Assembly: GCA_022072095.1 (NCBI GenBank)
Contig: JAJVIJ010000025.1
Location: 10,843-64,049 of the forward strand
DNA length: 53,207 bases
Direction: 5' to 3'
DNA from: Rhodocyclaceae bacterium
GTDB taxonomy: Bacteria > Pseudomonadota > Gammaproteobacteria > Burkholderiales > Rhodocyclaceae
Each line of letters begins with the position of its first letter. Position 1 is the stretch's first letter. This document shows, in pieces, positions 21,971 to 28,944 of this stretch. Position numbers and translations under genes: made by a program. The notes under the pieces are model-generated. The model was not told the origin of the DNA and made no database searches. It saw only the letters and a program-made list of their open reading frames with translations.

Positions 21971-22777
21971 TTACTTGCCGTAGCGACGGTACCATGACGG
22001 CTTGCGCTTGTCGAAAAAGCTCTGCATGCCTTCCTTGGCCTCGTCCGTCTCCCAGAAGTCGGCGAGACGATCGACGGTGTAGATGAGGTTGTCGGTGTAA
22101 TCGTGCGTGACGACGTAGTCGATCAGTTTCTTGGTCATCGCGATCGCGCCCGGCGCGCACGACAGGAACAGATCGATCTCGGCCTCGATGGCGGCATCCA
22201 GCTTGTCCGCCGGCACGACTTCATGGACCAGACCGTAGCGCTGCGCCTCGCCGGCACTCATCGGTTTGGCATTGAGGAAGACTCGCCGCGAATAGCTTTC
22301 GCCCATCTTCGCCGCCACATAGGGCGAAATCGTCGCTGGTACCAGGCCCAGCCTGACTTCGGTCAGCGCGATCTTCGCGGTATCGACCGCAATCGCCACG
22401 TCACAGACCGCAATCATGCCGGTGCCACCGCCGTAGGCCTGGCCATTGATCCGGCCGATCAGCGGTTTGGTCAGCGCGTTCAGCTTGTACAGGATCTCCG
22501 CGAGCGGCCGACCGCTTTTGATGCGCTCGGCGCGGTTCTGGTCGCGCTGGCTCATCTGCCAGCGAAAGTCGCCACCGGCGCAAAAGCTTTCGCCCGCACC
22601 GGACAACACGACCACGCGTACTTTCGGATCATCCTCGATCAGTGCGATGGCCGCCGACAACTCGGCGAACATCGTCGGATTCAGCGCGTTATGCATATCC
22701 GGACGATGCAGGGTCAAGCGGGCGACGCCCGAATCCTCGATCGCGAGTCGAATGGTTTCGAAATTCTGTTGTGACAT
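21971..22777 (-). CDS. Enoyl-CoA hydratase family protein of LiuC/AtuE type
   Basis: This 268-residue crotonase-fold protein has the oxyanion-hole segments A-G-E-S-F-C-A-G-G-D-F and N-G-Q-A-Y-G-G-G-T-G. Ordinary enoyl-CoA hydratases use two Glu; here the first position is Gly (G-G-G-T-G-M) and only the second Glu is present (L-T-E-V-R-L-G-L). That pattern, with G-L-V-P-A-T-I-S-P-Y-V after it, is what I know from methylglutaconyl-CoA or isohexenylglutaconyl-CoA hydratases of leucine and acyclic terpene degradation. It stands alone but could serve the carboxylase cluster 5-10 kb away. GAGGAG lies before the ATG at 22777. Exact substrate is inferred. Confidence 0.8.
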   Translation of the reverse strand: MSQQNFETIRLAIEDSGVARLTLHRPDMHNALNPTMFAELSAAIALIEDDPKVRVVVLSGAGESFCAGGDFRWQMSQRDQNRAERIKSGRPLAEILYKLNALTKPLIGRINGQAYGGGTGMIAVCDVAIAVDTAKIALTEVRLGLVPATISPYVAAKMGESYSRRVFLNAKPMSAGEAQRYGLVHEVVPADKLDAAIEAEIDLFLSCAPGAIAMTKKLIDYVVTHDYTDNLIYTVDRLADFWETDEAKEGMQSFFDKRKPSWYRRYGK

Positions 22778-22972
22778 GCGCGCGTCTCCTCGATGGTGGC
22801 AAGTTGGAACAGGAATGGCGAAAAGGAATGGCGTAAACGATGCGTGGTCGGCCGCGCCAACATGGGCAGACCAGTCGGCGTGCGCTGCCTCGTCGACCTG
22901 ACCAAGGGGAACCGCTTCAAAAAGTATACCATCCGGGGTGCCAGAGTCCCGGCACCGAACTGTCCGAAATCC

Positions 22973-23680
22973 ATGAAATCCCTACGAATCTGGCTCGCCG
23001 ACCCCGATGTGCGTGCGGGCGTGCGCGATAGCTTCTACTTCCTGCCGGTGTCGCTGCCGATCGCCTTGCCCTATGCGCTGGCTGGCCGCGCCGCCGGCCT
23101 GGCCGACTGGCAAATCGTGCTCTGGTCGGCGGCTCTGTATGCCGGCTCGGCGCAGCTTGCCTGCCTCGCGGCGTTCGCAGCCGGTGGCGGCCTGCTCGAG
23201 ATCCTGCTGGTCACGTTCCTGGCCAACTCCCGGCATGCCTTCCTGGGCATGGCGTTGGCGCCCTATCTGCCCCGATTCCACCCGCGTACGCTGCCGTGGC
23301 TCGCATTCACACTGGCGACGCCGACCATCGGGCTGCTGCCGTCCATGGCCAAACGCAGCCGCGATCTGGGGCTGTACACCCTCGTCATGCAGTACGGGCA
23401 ATGGGCGCAATGGGTGCTGTTCACCGCGCTCGGTCTGTGGCTCGGCCCGATGTTGCCCAAATCCTGGGCGCCGGTGATCGCGTTTGCGGTGCCGGCCGGA
23501 TTCCTCGCCATGCTCGTTCCTCTTGTGCGCGAGCAGCTGCCCGGCGCCCTGGTCGCCGCGCTGGTCGCGGCCGCCGGCAGCCTGGCGCTCACATTCCTGC
23601 TACCAGCACAGACGAGTGCGATCGTCGCCGCCGTCGCCGGTGCGATCGCCGCCTTGGCCATTCCGGACCGCCGCAGATGA
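22973..23680 (+). CDS. azlC: AzlC family ABC-like branched-chain amino acid exporter, large subunit
   Basis: This 235-residue inner-membrane protein has about seven hydrophobic helices and the AzlC signature region A-L-Y-A-G-S-A-Q-L followed by L-V-T-F-L-A-N-S-R-H-A-F-L-G-M-A-L. AzlC with AzlD exports branched-chain amino acids or analogues. The ATG at 22973 was chosen because 60 upstream codons in frame are not membrane-like. The stop overlaps the azlD start as ATGA. It diverges from the hydratase gene. Confidence 0.88.
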   Translation: MKSLRIWLADPDVRAGVRDSFYFLPVSLPIALPYALAGRAAGLADWQIVLWSAALYAGSAQLACLAAFAAGGGLLEILLVTFLANSRHAFLGMALAPYLPRFHPRTLPWLAFTLATPTIGLLPSMAKRSRDLGLYTLVMQYGQWAQWVLFTALGLWLGPMLPKSWAPVIAFAVPAGFLAMLVPLVREQLPGALVAALVAAAGSLALTFLLPAQTSAIVAAVAGAIAALAIPDRRR

Positions 23681-24003
23681 ATTCGCCCTGGTTCATCCTG
23701 ATGCTCATCGCAGCGAGCGCGCTACTCACCTATCTGCTGCGCTTCCTGCCGCTGGCCGTGCTGCGTGGTCAGCGGATGCGGCCCACGCTCGAACGCCTGC
23801 TGCGCAACATGCCGGTGGGCATACTCACCGCGCTGGTCACGCAATCGGTATTCCTGAAAAACGGGCAGCTCACCTGGGGCTTGGAGGACTATCAGGTGCA
23901 CGGTCTGATCGCGACGCTGGCGCTGGCCATCGCCACGCGTCGCATCGGCCTGATCGTGTTCGGTGGTCTGGCTGTCGTTGGCCTGTTGAACTGGCTCGGA
24001 TAG
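23677..24003 (+). CDS. azlD: AzlD family branched-chain amino acid exporter, small subunit
   Basis: This 108-residue protein has three or four transmembrane helices and the AzlD features A-L-L-T-Y-L-L-R-F-L-P and L-L-R-N-M-P-V-G-I-L-T-A-L-V. It overlaps azlC by four bases (ATGA), as expected for a two-component exporter. The frame is embedded in a longer open frame on the same strand, but the coupled ATG at 23677 gives the family N-terminus (M-N-S-P-W-F-I-L-M). Confidence 0.87.
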   Translation: MNSPWFILMLIAASALLTYLLRFLPLAVLRGQRMRPTLERLLRNMPVGILTALVTQSVFLKNGQLTWGLEDYQVHGLIATLALAIATRRIGLIVFGGLAVVGLLNWLG

Positions 24004-24080
24004 CGCGCAACGAGGCCATGGGCACGCCGGACGACGGTCCCGGGAAGCGCCTTGTAGTGGCCCCGGTGGCCGTGTTCGGC

Positions 24081-24102
24081 TGTCGGAAAATCTTACACTT
24101 TT
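24081..24102 (+). promoter_or_regulatory. Upstream activator box TGTCGG-N6-TTACACTTTT (copy 1)
   Basis: The arms TGTCGG and TTACACTTTT, six bases apart, are identical to a box upstream of the PEP-CTERM gene at 36751-36772, in the same orientation to transcription. The centre lies about 92 bases before the -24 GG of the sigma-54 promoter, a normal place for an enhancer-binding protein. The likely binder is a PEP-CTERM-associated sigma-54 response regulator (inference). Confidence 0.7.
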
Positions 24103-24181
24103 CCATTGTCGCCGCTCGGGTGGTCAGAACGATAAAACTAAAGACCATCGAAAACATGACGTTATCCGATTTCGGACACCA

Positions 24182-24197
24182 TGGAACGAAGATTGCT
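24182..24197 (+). promoter_or_regulatory. Sigma-54 (-24/-12) promoter of the exported-protein gene
   Basis: TGGAACG-N4-TTGCT differs from the consensus TGGCACG-N4-TTGCT at one base. GG is at 24183-24184 and GC at 24195-24196 with the required ten bases between. Transcription would start near 24208, about 82 bases before the ATG at 24290. Confidence 0.75.
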
Positions 24198-24289
24198 TTG
24201 ATGCACCCAGTGACAGAATTCGCGGCGGTGCCCTCGGTTACCCATTACGATCGGCGCACTTCCGAACCGCACTGACAACCGGTACGACC

Positions 24290-24862
24290 ATGAACGATAC
24301 GAACGAACAGGATGATCAGGACCGGATCGCGTTGCGCCGGCGCCTGCTGAAGGCCGCTGCCGGCGCTGCACCGATGGTGTTTACACTGCCGGTCGGTGCG
24401 CAAGTCGCTGCGAGCAGCGCCAATCAGTGCGTCGCGAAGGATGCCGCCAAGGTGACCGCGACCACGCCGCCACGCTACACCACCACGGCGACCAACCCGA
24501 CCACCGATGGCTGGGTTCGCTTCAAGGCCGAGGTGGTCATGGTCAAGTTCAATTCGTCGGGAGCCCAGAACATCAAGGCTTGGCTGGTGAAGGGCAAGAC
24601 CTACGCCGCCGAGAACAAGACGGTGAATAGTACGACGTACACGATAGGGGCGCTGATTGCGCCGACCCAGTACGGCTATGTTTCGTTGTCCCCCCAGCAA
24701 TACGCCAACCTTCTTGTGTTCGATGATGGCAGCAATCCGCTCGGTTTCTACAAGATCTACCCGGAAACAAAGACCTCGTCGCAAACTGCACTGACCGGTT
24801 CCTGCTGGAACTCGGTCCATCCTGGAAATCCGCTCGGTCCAGGCAATATTTTCCCCGGCTGA
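24290..24862 (+). CDS. Tat-type exported protein of unknown function, linked to an HPr-rel-A locus
   Basis: This 190-residue protein has a hydrophilic N-region, then R-R-R-L-L-K (residues 16-21), which fits the twin-arginine motif R-R-x-F-L-K with Leu for Phe. A weakly hydrophobic stretch and an A-Q-V-A/A-S-S-A cleavage region near residue 40 follow. The mature part is Thr/Ser/Asn-rich and contains two cysteines (47 and 172), which could form a disulfide. There is no C-terminal anchor or PEP-CTERM tail. I recognise no domain. The sigma-54 promoter and box tie it to the PEP-CTERM regulon, and 142 bases downstream lies the PqqD/HprK/nucleotidyltransferase unit, so it may be the substrate or product carrier of that unit (inference). 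Confidence 0.72.
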   Translation: MNDTNEQDDQDRIALRRRLLKAAAGAAPMVFTLPVGAQVAASSANQCVAKDAAKVTATTPPRYTTTATNPTTDGWVRFKAEVVMVKFNSSGAQNIKAWLVKGKTYAAENKTVNSTTYTIGALIAPTQYGYVSLSPQQYANLLVFDDGSNPLGFYKIYPETKTSSQTALTGSCWNSVHPGNPLGPGNIFPG

Positions 24863-24874
24863 GCGTTTTCTGCC

Positions 24875-24897
24875 TGAACGAGGCTCTGCCTCGTTCA
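24875..24897 (+). terminator. Perfect 9-bp hairpin after the exported-protein gene
   Basis: TGAACGAGG and CCTCGTTCA pair perfectly around a 5-base loop, 12 bases after the stop codon. The downstream sequence (CCTTCATT) is only weakly T-rich, so this is a partial terminator, an mRNA-stabilising hairpin or an operator. Confidence 0.5.
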
Positions 24898-25004
24898 CCT
24901 TCATTGGCCTCAATCGGGCTCGATAGCCGGGCTGGGCTTGCCGCGCAGTTCGCATCGCGGCCAGGCATGACCCGGCATCCCCGCATTTCGGTAGCATTGC
25001 GGCC

Positions 25005-25352
25005 ATGATGAGCCCGGACTCCGCGCCCGACCCCGCGCCGCGTGCGCCCGTTGTCGATACGCTGCCCGGCGGCGCGCTGCTGCGGCGGCTGGGCTCGGGG
25101 GCGGCCCTGTTCAATCCGCTGAGCTGGGAAACGCACCTGCTCGACGCCGCCGCCACCGAGTTGACCCTCGCATTGCGGGAGCACGCGGCGGGCGCGCCGC
25201 TCGCGCGCGCCGAGTTCGAATCCATATGGTCCGAAGAGCCCGCGGTGCGCGTCTCGTTGGAGGCCTTGTTGCCGACTTTGCTGGAGATCGGCATGGTCGT
25301 CGACGCGCGCCCCTCGGTCGAGGTCGAAGGCGCGGCCGGGGTCGTAGCCTGA
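25005..25352 (+). CDS. PqqD-like protein (HPr-rel-A system peptide chaperone type)
   Basis: This 115-residue protein has the PqqD/RRE-like layout. An L-F-N-P-L-S-W-E-T-H-L-L-D segment corresponds to the beta strands that bind leader peptides (about residues 35-48). A helix follows, then a winged region with L-E-A-L-L-P-T-L-L-E-I-G. Such domains present precursor peptides to modifying enzymes. The stop overlaps the next ATG by one base (TGATG at 25350), and that neighbour is an HprK-related kinase, which matches the HPr-rel-A cassette known from automated family models. No obvious short precursor peptide is next to it. Confidence 0.75.
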   Translation: MMSPDSAPDPAPRAPVVDTLPGGALLRRLGSGAALFNPLSWETHLLDAAATELTLALREHAAGAPLARAEFESIWSEEPAVRVSLEALLPTLLEIGMVVDARPSVEVEGAAGVVA

Positions 25353-26278
25353 TGCACCGCCGGCTCGCGGATACCGAGGGCCGCGAGCTGTCGGCGCAAC
25401 TGCGCGGCACCGGCATCGCGCTGGATCTGGGCGCGATCCGCCTGCATGTGCGCTCGCCGCTGGCGCTGCTGGCCGAGCGGATCGCGCAGGTCTATGCGGA
25501 GTTTCCCTTGCTCGCGCCGGGCGAGTTTTGCGACATTCATGTTCAGGTCGTGCCTGGCTCGAGTCTGCGTCGCTGGTTGAGGCCGCAGGCGCGCTTTCGC
25601 GTCGATGGCGTCGAGCCCTTCGAGCCATTTCCACAGGATCATGCGCTGCCGCTGATGGAATGGGGCGCGAATTTCAGCATTGCGCAGCGCTTGAACCAGC
25701 ATTTGTTGCTGCATGCGGGCGTGGTCGCAGCCGGTGATCGAGCCGTCATCCTGGCGGCGACGCCCGGGTCCGGCAAGAGTACGCTGACCGCCGCGTTGGC
25801 ACTCTCGGGATTCCGGCTGTTTTCGGACGAGTTCGGCGTCGTCCGCAGGCATGATTTACAGTTGCTGCCGTTGTTGAAACCGGTCGCGCTCAAGAACGAG
25901 TCGATCGACGTCATCAAGCGCTATGCGGCGGATGGCTCGGGGGGCCGTATCGGCCCCACCCACCCGCGTACGCGCAAGGGCTCGGTCGCGCATCTCGCGC
26001 CGGATCGGGCGAGCGTGGACGCGCGCGCCCGCCCCGGCTTGCCCACGATCGTGGTGTTTCCCGGCTATCAACCCGACGCGCCGTGCTCGCTGCGACCGGA
26101 AGAACCGTTGCGCGCCTTTCAGCGGCTTGCGTTCAACAGTTTCAATTACAGCTTGCTCGGCCCCGATGGTTTTCGTACCGTGGCGGCGCTGTTGGACCGG
26201 TGTCCGGCTTATGCGCTGAGCTATTCGCGCCTCGATGAGGCGGTCGAAGCGATCGGGAAGCTGCTGGAGACAACATGA
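25352..26278 (+). CDS. HprK-related kinase A
   Basis: This 308-residue protein resembles HPr kinase/phosphorylase: L-L-L-H-A-G-V-V-A at about residue 118, the P-loop A-T-P-G-S-G-K-S-T at 136-144, and F-S-D-E-F at 157-161, where HprK has its catalytic acidic residues. True HprK phosphorylates HPr on serine; no HPr is encoded nearby, so the substrate is unknown. The first 100 residues are a separate domain rich in charged and aromatic residues. Overlaps of one base upstream and four bases (ATGA) downstream place it in one transcript with the PqqD-like and nucleotidyltransferase genes. Confidence 0.82.
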   Translation: MHRRLADTEGRELSAQLRGTGIALDLGAIRLHVRSPLALLAERIAQVYAEFPLLAPGEFCDIHVQVVPGSSLRRWLRPQARFRVDGVEPFEPFPQDHALPLMEWGANFSIAQRLNQHLLLHAGVVAAGDRAVILAATPGSGKSTLTAALALSGFRLFSDEFGVVRRHDLQLLPLLKPVALKNESIDVIKRYAADGSGGRIGPTHPRTRKGSVAHLAPDRASVDARARPGLPTIVVFPGYQPDAPCSLRPEEPLRAFQRLAFNSFNYSLLGPDGFRTVAALLDRCPAYALSYSRLDEAVEAIGKLLETT

Positions 26279-27423
26279 AGTCGGGTTTGCCGACGACATC
26301 GGGCCTCACCGCCTTGCTGGGCCTGCTGACTTGCCCCGAGTCCGCACGGTCGCTGCCACTCGCCGCCTGGGATCGGGTCTTGCCGCTCGCTCGCGCGGCC
26401 GGCCTGCTGGCTGTGCTCGAAGCCCGCCTCTCCCGCGACGCGATGCTCGAACACGTGCCAGACATCGTGTGCGGCCACCTTGCTTCCGGTGCGGCTGCAG
26501 CGAGGCAGCGTCGGCAGATGCTGGTATGGGAGATCGTCACCGTTCGGCAGGCGCTCGCGGGCCTGGATGCGCCCATCGTGCTGCTCAAGGGAGCGGCCTA
26601 TCTGGCCCAGGGGCTGGCGATGTCGTCGGGGCGCTACGCCGCCGATGTCGACATCCTGGTGCCGAAGGCTGCGCTCGATTCCGCCGAACACCTGCTCAAG
26701 GACTACGGCTACGAGTTCCAGCACATCGACGCCTACGACGAGCGCTATTACCGGGAATGGAGCCACGAACTGCCGCCCTTCCGTCTGCCGGGGCATCCGC
26801 TCGAACTCGATCTGCACCACACGATCACGCCGGTCACCGGACGCTTGCGCCCGGCCCCGGAACTGCTGCTGGCCGCCACCATCCGCGTTTGCGATGCGAC
26901 GGGAGGCGATGCGGGTGAGCGGGCCCGGTTCCGCGGCTTGCATGTGCTGTCGCGCCCGGACCAACTGTTGCACAGCGCCGTACACCTGTTTCACGACTCC
27001 GATCTGGCAGTCAGGCTGCGCGAACTGGTCGATGTCGACGGGCTCGTACGCGAGTTCGGCACCGAGCCCGGATTCTGGCCAGCAGTCGTCGAGCGCGCGC
27101 AGCGACTCGGTCTGGGGAAGCCCCTGGGCTATGCGTTGCGCTACGCGCGCGCCTGGTTGGGAACGCCGGTGCCGCTGGGGATCGAATGGCCTGCCCCCGG
27201 AAGCCGGCCCGGGCGGCTCGCGCTCGTGACCATGGACTGGATGGTGCCGCGCGCGCTGCTGCCCGTCGACCCGGCCGGCGATGGTCGCCGCGGCGTAGCG
27301 CTTGCGCGCGCACTCGCATACCTGCGTTACCACCGGCTGCGCATGCCCTTGTGGCGACTCATTCCGCACGCGCTGCACAAGATCTCGCGGCGTCATGACC
27401 CGTCGCGCGCGGCAGCGTCGTGA
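26275..27423 (+). CDS. Nucleotidyltransferase family protein of the HPr-rel-A unit
   Basis: This 382-residue protein has the polymerase-beta-like nucleotidyltransferase core of the NTP_transf_5 kind: L-L-K-G-A-A-Y-L (103-110), the metal-binding pair in R-Y-A-A-D-V-D-I-L-V (Asp124 and Asp126), and a third acid in L-E-L-D-L-H-H (Asp179). It probably transfers a nucleotide to a protein, peptide or small molecule. The C-terminal 180 residues are helical and rich in His, Arg and Leu. It is the last gene of the three-gene overlapping unit; a tRNA-Leu follows 166 bases on. The function of the set is not established. Confidence 0.8.
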   Translation: MKSGLPTTSGLTALLGLLTCPESARSLPLAAWDRVLPLARAAGLLAVLEARLSRDAMLEHVPDIVCGHLASGAAAARQRRQMLVWEIVTVRQALAGLDAPIVLLKGAAYLAQGLAMSSGRYAADVDILVPKAALDSAEHLLKDYGYEFQHIDAYDERYYREWSHELPPFRLPGHPLELDLHHTITPVTGRLRPAPELLLAATIRVCDATGGDAGERARFRGLHVLSRPDQLLHSAVHLFHDSDLAVRLRELVDVDGLVREFGTEPGFWPAVVERAQRLGLGKPLGYALRYARAWLGTPVPLGIEWPAPGSRPGRLALVTMDWMVPRALLPVDPAGDGRRGVALARALAYLRYHRLRMPLWRLIPHALHKISRRHDPSRAAAS

Positions 27424-27589
27424 CCGCAGGGCGGCGACTTCGGCCCGCGGGACATGAAGCAGGTGTACACGCGTTGCGCCCGACGCGGCATAATCGCGCC
27501 CTTCTGGCATTCACGGGGCCTCCCGTGCCGTAGCCGGCGCTCGGCGCGCGCCGGAATGCGAGCACGCGAATCGGGTCTCGGGATGCCAT

Positions 27590-27676
27590 GCCGGGATGGC
27601 GGAATCGGTAGACGCAGCGGACTCAAAATCCGCCGGTGGTGACACCATGAGAGTTCGAGTCTCTCTCCCGGCACCA
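27590..27676 (+). tRNA. tRNA-Leu (anticodon CAA)
   Basis: This 87-base cloverleaf includes the encoded CCA end. The acceptor GCCGGGA pairs with TCCCGGC, the anticodon stem is GCGGA/TCCGC with loop CTCAAAA, and there is a long variable arm as in class II leucine tRNAs. The T-arm contains GTTCGAG. It reads UUG codons. Confidence 0.96.
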
Positions 27677-27747
27677 CACAATCGATAGTCCATCGATAGT
27701 CCGATAGTGCCATTGCAACAATTCGTTGCCCGCGAGGAGAACACGGC

Positions 27748-28902
27748 ATGTCCGCAACCCTAGACTCCCCCTATTTCAGCCCGGAACTGGATCTGTTGCG
27801 CGAGCAGATCCGGCGCTTCATCGACACCGAGGTCAAGCCGAACGGCGAACGTTGGGAAGAGCAGGGCATGGTGCCGCGCGCGGTATTGCGGCAGATGGGC
27901 GAACTGGGCTTCCTCGGCATTCGTTATGACGAGCAGTATGGCGGCAGCGCCTTGAACACGATGGGCTCCATCGTGCTCGCCGAGGAGCTGGGGCGGTCCA
28001 CCTTCGGTGGTTTCGGCGCCACGGTGCTGGTGCACACCGACATGGCGTCGCCGCATCTCGCGAATTTCGGCAGCGCGGAGCAGAAACGGCAATACCTGCC
28101 GGCGCTGATTCGCGGCGAAAAGATCTGCGCGATCGCCGTCACCGAACCCGACGCCGGATCCGACGTCGCCGGCCTGCGCAGCACGGCCACTGCCGATGGC
28201 GAGCATTTCGTGCTCAACGGCAGCAAGATGTTCATCACCAACGGCGTGCACGCCGATGTCTATTTCGTCGCGGCAAAAACCGACACCAGCGCGAAGGGTT
28301 CGCGCGGCATCACCATGTTCATCGTCGAGAAGGGCACGCCGGGTTTCTCGGTCGGTCGCGCGCTAAAGAAAACCGGCTGGCTGTGCTCGGACACCGCCGA
28401 GCTGATATTCGACAATTGTCGCGTGCCACGCGCGCAGGTGCTGGGTGAAGTGAATCGCGGCTTCTATTCGATCATGCGCAACTTCCAGAACGAACGACTG
28501 GTTCTCGGCGCGATGGCGGTCGGTGAGGCACAGACCGCGATCGATCAGACCGTCGCCTGGACCAAGGCGCGCAAGATCTTCGGCGGGCTGCTCTGGGACA
28601 AGCAGGGCGTGCGCCAGCAACTCGCGCTCGCGCAGTCGCAGGTCTCGGCTGCGCGACAGCTGGTCTATCACTCCGCCTGGCTGGATGCGCAGGGGCGCGA
28701 TTGCGTCAAGGAGGTGTCCGAAGTCAAGGCGCTATGCGGCGAACTGGTCAACTCGGTGCTCTACACCTGCGTCCAGTTCCATGGCGGCATGGGTTTCGTG
28801 CGCGAGACCGCGGTCGAGCGCATGGCGCGCGATGTACGCGTGCAGGCCATCGGTGGCGGTGCCTCCGAGGTCATGCTCGAAGAGGTCGCCAAGCGCATGT
28901 AG
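27748..28902 (+). CDS. Acyl-CoA dehydrogenase (branched-chain/citronellyl-CoA type candidate)
   Basis: This 384-residue flavoenzyme oxidises an acyl-CoA to the 2-enoyl-CoA and passes electrons to ETF. The FAD/substrate motifs A-V-T-E-P-D-A-G-S-D (130-139) and I-F-G-G-L-L and the C-terminal F-H-G-G-M-G-F are present. The usual medium-chain catalytic Glu position near the C-terminus is Gly (A-I-G-G-G-A-S-E). A Glu occurs instead at 249 in Q-N-E-R-L-V-L, the position used by isovaleryl-CoA and long-chain enzymes. A branched substrate is therefore plausible. It is convergent with a second acyl-CoA dehydrogenase of the carboxylase operon. Confidence 0.9.
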   Translation: MSATLDSPYFSPELDLLREQIRRFIDTEVKPNGERWEEQGMVPRAVLRQMGELGFLGIRYDEQYGGSALNTMGSIVLAEELGRSTFGGFGATVLVHTDMASPHLANFGSAEQKRQYLPALIRGEKICAIAVTEPDAGSDVAGLRSTATADGEHFVLNGSKMFITNGVHADVYFVAAKTDTSAKGSRGITMFIVEKGTPGFSVGRALKKTGWLCSDTAELIFDNCRVPRAQVLGEVNRGFYSIMRNFQNERLVLGAMAVGEAQTAIDQTVAWTKARKIFGGLLWDKQGVRQQLALAQSQVSAARQLVYHSAWLDAQGRDCVKEVSEVKALCGELVNSVLYTCVQFHGGMGFVRETAVERMARDVRVQAIGGGASEVMLEEVAKRM

Positions 28903-28908
28903 CAGCCG

Positions 28909-28924
28909 CCCGGCGGGCGCCGGG
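28909..28924. terminator. Hairpin between the two convergent acyl-CoA dehydrogenase genes
   Basis: CCCGGC and GCCGGG pair around a 4-base loop in the 42-base gap between two convergent stops. There is no T-tract on either side, so any terminator function is weak. Confidence 0.3.
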
Positions 28925-28944
28925 TGGCCATGTGTTGTAGGCGT

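Noticed and set aside
22811-22834. Short tandem repeat of AGGAATGGCG with a 13-base period in the hydratase/azlC spacer
   Set aside because: Only two copies; too little to call an operator without a second example.
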